A stretch of DNA of 64,000 nucleotides from PRO6 sp035565775. GTDB taxonomy: Bacteria > Pseudomonadota > Alphaproteobacteria > Rhizobiales > Xanthobacteraceae. The DNA is taken from contig DATMRW010000014.1 of the NCBI GenBank assembly GCA_035565775.1, positions 62,001 to 126,000 on the forward strand. The letters are read 5' to 3'. The notes beneath the pieces are model-generated. The model saw only the letters and a list, made by a program, of their open reading frames with translations. It ran no database searches and had not been told where the DNA came from. The position numbers and the translations under genes are program-made. Shown here in pieces: positions 16,941 through 24,216 of this stretch; positions within the stretch are counted from its first letter, which is position 1; each line of letters opens with the position of its first letter.

Positions 16941-17360
16941 TTACTTGACGAGATCGCCGCCCGACAGATGCTCGACGGTCTGGCCGGTCGCGGCAAAAGT
17001 CCGGGTCACCACCGGTGCGTCATAGATCCACATGATCACCAGCGGCGAGGTGCCGATATTGGTGAAGCGATGCGGCTTGCCGGCGGGAATGAACGTGCTG
17101 TCATACACGCCAAGTGTCTCGATCCGGTCCTCCACCTGAAACTCGGCTTGCCCTTCCAGAATCGTCACCTGCTCGTCGCAGTTATGGTAGTGCAGCGGCG
17201 CGCCCATGCCCGGCGGAAAACGCGTCAGGCCGGACGTAAAGTTTGAGCCCGCGACCTGGTTGCCGATCAGCAGGGTCGTCTCAACGCCATTGCCGCGCGA
17301 AAAAACGGTCGTGTCCGTCTTGCGGACGACAGTGGTGCGCGGCGCCTTGAGTTCAGTCAT
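16941..17360 (-). CDS. Cupin-domain protein
   Basis: Single-domain cupin of 139 residues. Motif 1 HYHNCDEQVTILEGQAEF gives His, His and Glu metal ligands, and motif 2 GKPHRFTNIG gives the last His. ATG 17360 (MTELKAP) has GGA 6 bases upstream; the longer frame has a poor Arg-rich leader. Lies between the LLM gene and the PcaD-like gene, all on one strand. Could be a small dioxygenase, an isomerase or a sensor. Confidence 0.85.
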   Translation of the reverse strand: MTELKAPRTTVVRKTDTTVFSRGNGVETTLLIGNQVAGSNFTSGLTRFPPGMGAPLHYHNCDEQVTILEGQAEFQVEDRIETLGVYDSTFIPAGKPHRFTNIGTSPLVIMWIYDAPVVTRTFAATGQTVEHLSGGDLVK

Positions 17361-17451
17361 CGCTTCCGTCCTCATTGCGGCTGCGCTCCGCCGACGGGCG
17401 AAGGAACAGCCTCGGTACGTTGCAAGAAATACGTTGAAAGAAATTCGTCGC

Positions 17452-17490
17452 AAAAAACTCCGGAGCGCCGGCGAAAGGCGCGCTCCGGAG
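17452..17490 (-). terminator. Rho-independent terminator after PcaD-like gene
   Basis: Minus-strand stem CTCCGGAGCG/CGCTCCGGAG (17481-17490 with 17458-17467) followed by six T. It separates the hydrolase gene from the cupin gene, so they are probably separate units. Confidence 0.85.
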
Positions 17491-17505
17491 GATGTCGGCG
17501 AAAGA

Positions 17506-18318
17506 TCAGGCTGCGCTGGTCTTGCTCAGCCAGGCCGTGATCGCGGCGTTGAAGGCCGCCGGGTTTTCCATCGCGATGATGTGCGAGGCCGGGGCGATCT
17601 CGACGAATTCGGCGCCGGGGGTCAGCGAGGCCATGTCGCGCAACTCGGCCGGCGGCGCGCCGCCGTCATCGGCGCCGGCGACGAACAGCGCGGGTGCCTT
17701 GATGGTGCCGAGGCTGCGCTTGTAGTCGAGGCCCTTCAGGGCTTCGGCGCAGGCGATGTAGCCATCGGTGTTGGCGGCAAGAATCATGGCCTCGGCTTCG
17801 CGGACGATATCCGGATTGGCGGCCCGGAAGCCCGGGGTGAACCAGCGCTCGACGGTGAAATCGACGACACCCTTCATGCCGCCGGCGTCCCGGATCATGG
17901 CGATCCGCGTATTCCAGCTGTCGACGAACGGCGGGATCGAGTTCGAGCGGCCGGCGCAGCAGGCAATGCGGTTGACGCGGGTCGGATGGTTGATCGCGAC
18001 GCCGAGCGCGGTCATGCCGCCCATCGAGAGGCCGATGATGTCCGCGCGCTCAATGCCGAGGTGATCCATCACGCCGACGAGATCCGACGCGAACAGGTCC
18101 ATGCTGTACGGCGCGGCCGGAGCCGAGCTCTGGCCATGGCCGCGGGTGTCGTAGCGAACGACGCGGTGGGTCTTGGTGAATTCGGGAATCTGGAAGCGCC
18201 AGGAATCCATGGTGCAGGCGAGCGAGTTGGACAGAACCATCCACGGCTTGCCGGCGTCGCCATCGACGCGCACCGCAAGCTCGGCACCATTGACGAGGAT
18301 TTTTTCCACTGCAGACAT
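17506..18318 (-). CDS. Alpha/beta hydrolase, 3-oxoadipate enol-lactonase (PcaD)-like
   Basis: 270 residues. Nucleophile S98 in IIGLSMGG, an acid in AGADDGG near 220, histidine in ASHIIAMENP near 245, and the PcaD-like segment VVRYDTRGHGQSSAP. ATG 18318 has GGGAG 6 bases upstream. The family hydrolyses enol-lactones late in protocatechuate/catechol pathways, but relatives cleave other C-C and ester bonds. No pcaB or pcaC is adjacent, so a plain beta-ketoadipate role is not proven. Confidence 0.85.
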   Translation of the reverse strand: MSAVEKILVNGAELAVRVDGDAGKPWMVLSNSLACTMDSWRFQIPEFTKTHRVVRYDTRGHGQSSAPAAPYSMDLFASDLVGVMDHLGIERADIIGLSMGGMTALGVAINHPTRVNRIACCAGRSNSIPPFVDSWNTRIAMIRDAGGMKGVVDFTVERWFTPGFRAANPDIVREAEAMILAANTDGYIACAEALKGLDYKRSLGTIKAPALFVAGADDGGAPPAELRDMASLTPGAEFVEIAPASHIIAMENPAAFNAAITAWLSKTSAA

Positions 18319-18350
18319 GCTGTTCTCCCTTTCTATCATTTTGCGGTTGT

Positions 18351-18392
18351 TTGTGCGTCACGCAGCTGGATCGATCGCCGCATGACGCACAA
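18351..18392. repeat. 10-base inverted repeat between dctM and PcaD-like gene
   Basis: TTGTGCGTCA (18351-18360) and TGACGCACAA (18383-18392), perfect arms, 22-base loop. It lies 3' of dctM and 5' of the hydrolase start at 18318, so it may be an mRNA 3' hairpin or a two-half-site operator. Confidence 0.5.
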
Positions 18393-18415
18393 TGTTGGGT
18401 GTCGGTGCGGTGTCG

Positions 18416-19816
18416 TCAGACGCCGACCTTGCCGAGATTGGGCAGCCAAGTGGCAATCTGCGGGAAGGCGATGATCAGACCGATCACGGCCAAAAGGCAG
18501 ATCCAGAACGGGATCGAGCCGCGGAAGATTTCGCCGACCGAGACATTTTCCTCGGGTAGCGCCGCCTTTACCGTAAACACCAGGATGCCGAAGGGAGGCG
18601 TCAGGAGACCGGTCTCGATGGCGATGATGCCGATCATGGCGAAGGCCAGCGGATCGTAGCCGAGCGCCATGGCGATCGGCGCGAACACCGGGACCGTCAG
18701 CAGGATGATCGAGATCGAGTCGATGATGGTTCCGAGAACGAACCAGACCAGGATCATGATGCCGAGGATGGCCAGCGGCGGCAGGCCGGTATCGAGGAAG
18801 AACGTCTGCACCGCCCCGGTGATGCCGGTCATCGACAGCACGCGGGAGTAAAGCTGCGCCATCACCAGCAACAGCAGCAGCGGCGCCGAGGTGCGGCCGA
18901 CCGAGAGCACGACGTCGAACACTTCGTTGAGGCGCATGCCGCGGCTCATGGCGAGCAACAGCGAGAGCGCAGCGCCAACGCCGGCGCCTTCAGTCGGGGT
19001 GAAGACACCCATCCAGATGCTTCCGAGCACGGTGAAGATCAGCGCCAGCACGAGGGTGGTGTTGATCAGGATGCGGCGGAAGTCTTCATCGTCCGGCTCG
19101 GCGGAGGACACGGCACTGCCGCCCGCTCCACCCAGCACCGCCGCGCCCGAGGAAGTCACGCCGACCATTGACGACACCGCGGCGACTTCGCCGACGCGCT
19201 CGGGGTAACGCTTCGCGAAGTAGATGATGTAGCCGCAGTAGACGACCACGACGCCGATGCCGGGCAGAATGCCGGCAAGGAAAAGGCTGCCGATCGATTG
19301 TTCGGTGATCACACCCCAGACGATCATGAGGACCGACGGCGGAATGAGCATGCCGAGACACGCGCTGCCGGCGATGCAGGACAACGAGAACTGGCGATCA
19401 TAGCCGTAGCGCTTCATCTCAGGATAGGCGATGCGCGAGAACGCGGCCGCGGCCGCGATGCTGACGCCGGTGACGAAGGCGAAGATCGCGTTCGCAAACA
19501 CCGTGGCGACGCCGAGGCGGCCCGGCATCCAGCGCGTCAGGCGATTGACGAGCGCGAACAGGTCACGCGCCGCGCCGCATTTCGCCAAAAACTCGCCCAT
19601 CAGAATAAACAGCGGGATCACTGCGAAGACGTAATCGCGGATCGCTTCATAGGCGGTGTTGGAGATGAAGGTCTTCACCACCTCCAGGTCGCCATTCATC
19701 ATCATGTAGACGCCGAGAGCCGAGGTGATACCGAGGGCTACGGCGATGTGAGTACCGAGGCATACTAGGACGAGCATGACCCCGACCACGATTGCCATCT
19801 GTGTTCCATCGAACAT
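18416..19816 (-). CDS. dctM: TRAP transporter large permease subunit (DctM)
   Basis: Membrane subunit of 466 residues coupling Na+ flux to solute uptake. Shows the DctM core pattern (AVIPLFILMGEFLAKCGAAR, FSRIAYPEMKRYGYDRQFSL, GSACLGMLIPPSVLMIVWGV, GIIAIETGLLTPPFGILVF). A cytoplasmic loop near residues 215-245 holds an unusual Ser/Ala/Gly-rich stretch ending in an acidic patch (SSAEPDDEDF), making it about 35 residues longer than typical. Last gene of dctPQM. Confidence 0.93.
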   Translation of the reverse strand: MFDGTQMAIVVGVMLVLVCLGTHIAVALGITSALGVYMMMNGDLEVVKTFISNTAYEAIRDYVFAVIPLFILMGEFLAKCGAARDLFALVNRLTRWMPGRLGVATVFANAIFAFVTGVSIAAAAAFSRIAYPEMKRYGYDRQFSLSCIAGSACLGMLIPPSVLMIVWGVITEQSIGSLFLAGILPGIGVVVVYCGYIIYFAKRYPERVGEVAAVSSMVGVTSSGAAVLGGAGGSAVSSAEPDDEDFRRILINTTLVLALIFTVLGSIWMGVFTPTEGAGVGAALSLLLAMSRGMRLNEVFDVVLSVGRTSAPLLLLLVMAQLYSRVLSMTGITGAVQTFFLDTGLPPLAILGIMILVWFVLGTIIDSISIILLTVPVFAPIAMALGYDPLAFAMIGIIAIETGLLTPPFGILVFTVKAALPEENVSVGEIFRGSIPFWICLLAVIGLIIAFPQIATWLPNLGKVGV

Positions 19817-19828
19817 GGCGATTGTCCG

Positions 19829-20344
19829 TTAGTGAGAGGAGCCAGCCGGGAGCGCCTGCGAGGGCGTCGTCCCAGTCAGATAGCGGTAGGCAATGAGAAG
19901 GTAGGCGCACAGCGCCAGCGCGGTCCCCGCGACCACCGACAGACGTACCGGCCACATCGGGACGTGCAGCGCGCCTTCGCCTTCAAATTCGTTCGACAGC
20001 CACGAATTGATGAAGCCGTCATAGCTGCCCCAGAGGATCAGGCCGAACAGCGCGGCGCCGAGCAGCGCGGTAACGCCGTTGAGGCGGATTCTGATCGACT
20101 CCGGCAGCTTGGCGGTGAATGCGTCGACGTGCATCATGCCGCCCGAGAGGATCGCATAGCTTGCCTGCAGGTAGCAGATCACGACGATCGAGCTGGATAC
20201 CAGCTCAGGCGTTCCCTTCAGCGGCGAATTGAATGCGACGCGGCCGAGCACGTCTGCGCAGACGACGAAGCAAAGAAGGAAGGCGAGGATCGAAGCCAGC
20301 ACAAGCAAGGCTTTGGATATCCCAAAGAGGATTTTTTCGATCAT
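19829..20344 (-). CDS. dctQ: TRAP transporter small permease subunit (DctQ)
   Basis: 171 residues with four predicted membrane helices. FNSPLKGTPELVSSSIVVIC in the second helix region is the DctQ pattern. Twelve bases separate it from dctM. Confidence 0.9.
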   Translation of the reverse strand: MIEKILFGISKALLVLASILAFLLCFVVCADVLGRVAFNSPLKGTPELVSSSIVVICYLQASYAILSGGMMHVDAFTAKLPESIRIRLNGVTALLGAALFGLILWGSYDGFINSWLSNEFEGEGALHVPMWPVRLSVVAGTALALCAYLLIAYRYLTGTTPSQALPAGSSH

Positions 20345-20372
20345 GGGTGATGTCCCGGCCGAACGAGGGAGA

Positions 20373-20417
20373 CGAAGAAAATACGCCCAGATTCATCCTT
20401 GCGGCTGAACCTGGGCG
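20373..20417 (-). other. Stem-loop between dctP and dctQ
   Basis: On the minus strand a 12-base stem (20406-20417 with 20384-20395, one G-U pair) with a 10-base loop is followed by TATTTTC. It fits a partial terminator or 3' stabilising hairpin that keeps binding-protein mRNA in excess over the permeases. Confidence 0.55.
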
Positions 20418-20435
20418 CTGGATCATGAGCAGTCG

Positions 20436-21512
20436 TTACTTGACTTCGTAACGGACCGGCCACTTGTGGCCGTGCTTCTCGTAGAGCTCGATGGCGAGCG
20501 ACAGAATTTCGGTCGCCGGCATGCCGGCCTTGTCGAGTTCCGCGGCCTTCTGCTTCGGCCAATCCTTCAGCGAAGTCGCCCAGTCGAGACGAGTCTGCTC
20601 CGGCACAGCGGTCTTCACCTTGGCGCCGAGCGTGCGCAGGCTTTCGATCTGCTTGGGATAGTTTTCGTCGTTGACGGTGCCGGTCTTGCCTTCGAACTCA
20701 CGCGCCACTTCGAGGATGATGTCCTGAACTTCCTTCGGCATCTTGTCGAAGCGGGCCTTGTTGATGGTCATGCCGTGCCAGGTGATCGCACCGAAGTGGG
20801 TCTCGGTGTAGTACGGCGCAACTTCGAACAGCTTGAAGTTGACGACGCCCGACGGGAACATGATCCAGCCGTTGTAAACGCCGGTCTGCATCGCGGTGTA
20901 GGCTTCCGGCAGAGCGGACTGCACCGGGATCGCGCCCGCATATTCCAGCCACTTCAGATTGAGGCCGGCACCGGCGAGCTTGCGGCCCTTGATGTCCTCG
21001 AGCGTGTTCCAGTCGAAGGTGGTGACGAGATTGTAGCCATTGTCCGAAATCAGAGCGATGAGCTTCTGGTTGAACTTCTTCTCGAACACTTCGGTCATGT
21101 AGGGCACGCGATTGTAGATTTCGCGCGCGACCTTGACGCTGACGACGGAGCTCGGCGAGCTGAACGGCAGCATTACCTGGAAGGCATGCATCGGCAAGTT
21201 CGACGGTTCGAAGCAGAAGCAGTAGCCGCCGATGTCGATGATGCCGGACTGGACCGCCTCAAGCGTGTCGGCGACCTTCACCATCGAGCCGCCGTAGCCC
21301 TCGATGAATTCGATCTTGTGGCTGGTGCGTTCGGCAACCCGCTTCTTTACTTCGGGAACGAAGAAATTCTGCATCAGGTTGACGTAGGTGTTGACGTTCG
21401 GGTGACCCGACGCGATGCGCAAGCGGAACGTTTCGGCCTGGGCGGAGGTTGCGAATCCAGCCGCGAGGATGGCCGCTGCTGCCAAGGCTGTGTTTCTTAT
21501 CTTGCTAATCAT
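20436..21512 (-). CDS. dctP: TRAP transporter periplasmic solute-binding protein (DctP family)
   Basis: 358 residues with a Sec signal peptide ending ATSAQA near residue 26. The mature part follows the DctP fold: a conserved Arg in the KGRKLAGAG segment near 170, then PVQSALPEAYTAMQTGVYNG. The pair of cysteines in GYCFCFEPSNL is less usual. The ligand is probably an organic or aromatic acid, judged only from the family and the catabolic neighbours. Confidence 0.9.
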   Translation of the reverse strand: MISKIRNTALAAAAILAAGFATSAQAETFRLRIASGHPNVNTYVNLMQNFFVPEVKKRVAERTSHKIEFIEGYGGSMVKVADTLEAVQSGIIDIGGYCFCFEPSNLPMHAFQVMLPFSSPSSVVSVKVAREIYNRVPYMTEVFEKKFNQKLIALISDNGYNLVTTFDWNTLEDIKGRKLAGAGLNLKWLEYAGAIPVQSALPEAYTAMQTGVYNGWIMFPSGVVNFKLFEVAPYYTETHFGAITWHGMTINKARFDKMPKEVQDIILEVAREFEGKTGTVNDENYPKQIESLRTLGAKVKTAVPEQTRLDWATSLKDWPKQKAAELDKAGMPATEILSLAIELYEKHGHKWPVRYEVK

Positions 21513-21681
21513 CTAACGGTTTCCTCTCGGAGGCTTATTGATCGTTTGCAACAAGCAACAGCGACGACGCCGCTGCGGGATTCTTCCCTCGCCCGTTACC
21601 ATCCGCGTATCCACTTGCGCGGACTGTCAGGCAATCGGGATTAGGGCTTCTGCGTTATTAGGTGGGCGTTTTCACATCACC

Positions 21682-21723
21682 AAATGATCATTTTTGATTG
21701 TCCCCATCATCATTTCTAATGAT
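21682..21723. promoter_or_regulatory. Operator-like palindromes in the dctPQM promoter region
   Basis: AAATGATCATTT (21682-21693) is a perfect 12-base palindrome, and ATCATT-TCT-AATGAT (21709-21723) is a second inverted repeat with related sequence. Both lie 170-211 bases upstream of dctP in the 294-base gap 21513-21806, which shows no gene. A regulator of the TRAP operon is likely to bind here. The sites do not fit the TTATC-N4-GATAA pattern well. Confidence 0.5.
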
Positions 21724-21806
21724 TGCCCCCCAATAGAAAGGCGCGCGCCCTCGCCTCTTGCATCGCAGCAAAAGGCGAGAAAAGTCCTGTCAAATCAGGA
21801 AGATTT

Positions 21807-23051
21807 TCAATCTGGCACGAAGGTCGCGACAGCGGTTTCCGCCATCACAGCGTCCGGCTTGCGGTGGCGCTCGGCATACATCCGGTCTTCTTCCGTCAGC
21901 AATTGCGACTGCATGTAAGAACCAAGCTGGCGGGCGCGCCGTACCACGGCCTCGCCAAAGGCCTGGCGCTGGGTAGCGAAGTCGTTGAGGGCCGCCGTGA
22001 TATCGTCCGGGCGCTGCGTGAGCGCATCGACGAGGGCAGCGGCATCGGCGGCAGCTTTGGTCACGCCCATGCCGACATGGGGCCGCGCGACGAACGCCGC
22101 ATCGCCGATGATCACCGTTCGCGGCGCCATGATCATTTTTGGCGATGCAAGATCCTGAATGACCTGAATGAAGGGCTGCGGAGTCGTGGCCACGATTTGC
22201 GCGAACTGCGGCGCAAGGGTTTGCGTAGCGGTTTCCCGCAAAGCAGCAATGAGCTCGGGACGGATCTTGTTTGGCGGCACAGAGAGCGCGTGCTGAACGC
22301 CGTCGCGATCGGTCAGAAGGTCGCGCAAGGCCCCGTCCGCGGGCGCCGGCCGGTACCAGACGAAATTGTAGCGCCGCTTGCCGCGCTCCATCGCTTCGTT
22401 CTCGCCGGCGACGGGATAGCCCAGCATCTGCTCGCCCGCGGGCAGCGAGAAAGCGAAATAGTCGCAGACCTCGTCGCGGATCTCCTGCGGCAGATCGCGC
22501 TCGGCAACCAGCCCCCGCCACGCGACATAGCCGACATAGGAGGGCATGACTTCGGGCGCGAAGATCGAACGGACCGTCGAAAAGATCCCGTCGGCGCCGA
22601 TCAGAAGATCGCCCTCGGCGCTGCTGCCATCCTCAAAATGAGCGACGACGCGATCGCCATGATCGTCGACGCGCTTGAGATTGCGTTCGCAATGATAGTG
22701 CTCGACCGGAAACACCGAGCGCAGCAGATGATGTAGATGCCCCCAGGAAGTCACGACCTGCGGCAGCGGCAATTCCGCGCTGAGCCGGCCGTCCTGCTCG
22801 AACACACGCCGCCCGGCGACGAATACACCGACCTGCGCCGCCTTGGTATCGACGCCGCAGCGGCCCAGGATTTCGAACAGCTCGTCATGGGTGACGATGC
22901 CCGCGCCGCGTCCCGAGATCTCCGCGCCGCTGCGCTCAAAGATCTGGACGTCCCAGCCCGCCCGCCGCAACAGCAAACCGGCAAACAGGCCCGCCATCGA
23001 GCCTCCGATGATCAGCGCGCGACCCAGTGTGGCATTCGATCGTTGCGGCAT
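21807..23051 (-). CDS. FAD-dependent aromatic hydroxylase, 2,6-dihydroxypyridine 3-monooxygenase-like
   Basis: Class A flavoprotein hydroxylase, 414 residues. The FAD-binding GGSMAGLFAGLLLRRAG is at about 16-32, the inner motif GDLLIGADGIFSTVR is near 150, and GDAAFVARPHVGMGVTKA is near 320. The segments YVGYVAWRGLV, PNKIRPELIAALRE and FIQVIQDLA resemble Arthrobacter dihydroxypyridine hydroxylase as I recall it, more than p-hydroxybenzoate hydroxylase. ATG 23051 has GGGAG 7 bases upstream; the longer frame runs through the promoter. Two copies of the regulon operator flank its promoter. It probably hydroxylates an aromatic or pyridine ring. Confidence 0.87.
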   Translation of the reverse strand: MPQRSNATLGRALIIGGSMAGLFAGLLLRRAGWDVQIFERSGAEISGRGAGIVTHDELFEILGRCGVDTKAAQVGVFVAGRRVFEQDGRLSAELPLPQVVTSWGHLHHLLRSVFPVEHYHCERNLKRVDDHGDRVVAHFEDGSSAEGDLLIGADGIFSTVRSIFAPEVMPSYVGYVAWRGLVAERDLPQEIRDEVCDYFAFSLPAGEQMLGYPVAGENEAMERGKRRYNFVWYRPAPADGALRDLLTDRDGVQHALSVPPNKIRPELIAALRETATQTLAPQFAQIVATTPQPFIQVIQDLASPKMIMAPRTVIIGDAAFVARPHVGMGVTKAAADAAALVDALTQRPDDITAALNDFATQRQAFGEAVVRRARQLGSYMQSQLLTEEDRMYAERHRKPDAVMAETAVATFVPD

Positions 23052-23128
23052 GAATGTTCTCCCGGCCGGCGAACGAAGGCGGCCTGTACTCGACGACTTC
23101 GCGGCAGCCGGCTCGGCCACCGCCGTAT

Positions 23129-23142
23129 TGATCACCTGATAA
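23129..23142. promoter_or_regulatory. Predicted operator O1 of the flavoprotein hydroxylase (TGATCACCTGATAA)
   Basis: Arms TGATC/GATAA around ACCT. It overlaps the last base of the predicted -10 and covers the likely transcription start. Confidence 0.6.
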
Positions 23143-23171
23143 TTATGTGTTCGGAACCCCGCAATCGTCAA
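23142..23171 (-). promoter_or_regulatory. Predicted promoter of the flavoprotein hydroxylase
   Basis: Minus-strand -35 TTGACG (23166-23171), 18-base spacer, -10 CATAAT (23142-23147). Both hexamers match consensus in five of six bases. Confidence 0.6.
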
Positions 23172-23178
23172 GTGCAAT

Positions 23179-23192
23179 CTATCGAGTGATCA
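23179..23192. promoter_or_regulatory. Predicted operator O2 of the flavoprotein hydroxylase (CTATCGAGTGATCA)
   Basis: Arms (C)TATC/GATCA around GAGT, just upstream of the -35. Its centre is 50 bases from O1, close to five helical turns, so two dimers on one DNA face are possible. Confidence 0.5.
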
Positions 23193-23440
23193 ATAGCGCG
23201 ATGGGGATTACATCCGTTTGCCGTCACGAGGATTGTAAAGAGTTGCCGATGGAAATGAACCGGAGACAGGCAGACTGAAAAAGCATTGCTTATCCAGCCT
23301 GATATGGCGAACTCACCGCAAAAAGAAGTCGCTCGCGTCAGCGCGCGCGACAAATGCCCGCACATATCGCCTGCGACAAAACATCGCCAAGCGAGCTCGG
23401 CGCGACCACTCTCAATTGATGTCTGGAATTGACTGGCAAA
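23193..23440. other. Non-coding stretch between catabolic region and tRNA-Gly
   Basis: I see no gene, clear promoter, integrase or repeat here. It marks the change from catabolic to housekeeping content. Confidence 0.5.
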
Positions 23441-23515
23441 TGGAGCGGGCGATGGGATTCGAACCCACGACCCCAACCTTGGCAAGGTTGTGCTCTACCC
23501 CTGAGCTACACCCGC
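23441..23515 (-). tRNA. tRNA-Gly (anticodon GCC)
   Basis: Cloverleaf of 75 bases including an encoded CCA. The acceptor GCGGGTG pairs with CGCCCGC, the D arm is GCTC...GAGC, the anticodon stem CAACC...GGTTG holds loop bases with GCC, and the T arm has GGTTCGAATCC. No duplicated 3' end typical of an integration site was noticed. Confidence 0.95.
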
Positions 23516-23751
23516 ATCCGAGCCCGGCACAGCGTGTGCGCCGGTGGCACTCCTATGCCAAAAGCCGCTCGGCATTGCAACAGAGGTCTTCGCCTCAAGC
23601 TGCGAATTTTTGACTTGTGGGAAAGATAATCCTGCGCATGAGTGAAAAATCCTGCTTTCAGCACGTCCGCACCAGCCTGCTGGCGCCCGGAAAGGCGCGA
23701 ATCTGGCAACTTTCGCGGGCTGCAGGCCGCAGAATCGCGAAAAATGGCGAC

Positions 23752-24120
23752 TCACTCCAAAAATGAGCGCAGCACCACGGCGTTGTTGTGCGCCTCGTCC
23801 CGGGCGGCAAATAGAAGCGTCAGCGGTTTCGCGGTGGTCGCGACCTTGGCCAAGGCTTCCAGCGGCTTCAGTTCCTCGCGCAACCCCTGCAATTCGTGGC
23901 GATAGCGCCGCTGGAACTCGGGCCATTTGGCCGGATCGTGAGCGAACCAGGCGCGCAATTCGGCGCTTGGCGCGATGGTCTTGAACCAATGGTCGATATG
24001 AGCGTCCTCGCGCTTCAATCCTCGCGGCCACAGTCGATCCACCAGCACCCGCACCCCGTCCGAGGCCACGGGCGAATCATAAACCCGCTTCAGGGTGATT
24101 CGGGACGCTTTGGCGGGCAT
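23752..24120 (-). CDS. DUF488 family protein (YeaO-like)
   Basis: 122 residues. The family signature VRVLVDRLWPRGLKREDA is at about 23-40, WFAHDPAKWPEFQRRYRHEL in the middle, and TLLFAARDEAHNNAVVL near the end. The family's biochemical role is unknown. Divergent from a truncated haemoglobin gene with only 96 bases between starts, a pairing that suggests shared control, perhaps by nitrosative or oxidative stress. Confidence 0.9.
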   Translation of the reverse strand: MPAKASRITLKRVYDSPVASDGVRVLVDRLWPRGLKREDAHIDHWFKTIAPSAELRAWFAHDPAKWPEFQRRYRHELQGLREELKPLEALAKVATTAKPLTLLFAARDEAHNNAVVLRSFLE

Positions 24121-24148
24121 GGCGACCCTCCTTCAATTCTGCCCCGAT

Positions 24149-24176
24149 ATTGACCTAATAATATTCAGTCTATACT
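24149..24176 (+). promoter_or_regulatory. Predicted promoter of truncated haemoglobin gene
   Basis: ATTGAC (24149-24154), 16-base spacer, TATACT (24171-24176), in an AT-rich patch. The start of transcription would fall near 24183, on top of the first in-frame ATG (24184), which supports use of the later ATG at 24217. Confidence 0.5.
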
Positions 24177-24216
24177 CATCTTTATGAAAGGCAATCATCT
24201 CCCTGACGAGGCGACC

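Noticed and set aside
17415..17450. Imperfect 14-base direct repeat (ACGTTGCAAGAAAT and ACGTTGAAAGAAAT) upstream of the cupin gene
   Set aside because: Only two inexact copies with no link to a promoter element; probably chance or local duplication.
17506..18318. Firm assignment as pcaD of the protocatechuate pathway
   Set aside because: pcaB, pcaC, pcaG and pcaH are absent, and the CMD-family gene is 9 kb away and not of clear PcaC type, so only a PcaD-like hydrolase is claimed.
23441..23515. tRNA-Gly as attachment site of a genomic island holding the catabolic genes
   Set aside because: No integrase and no repeat of the tRNA 3' end were seen within the window, so an island boundary cannot be supported.
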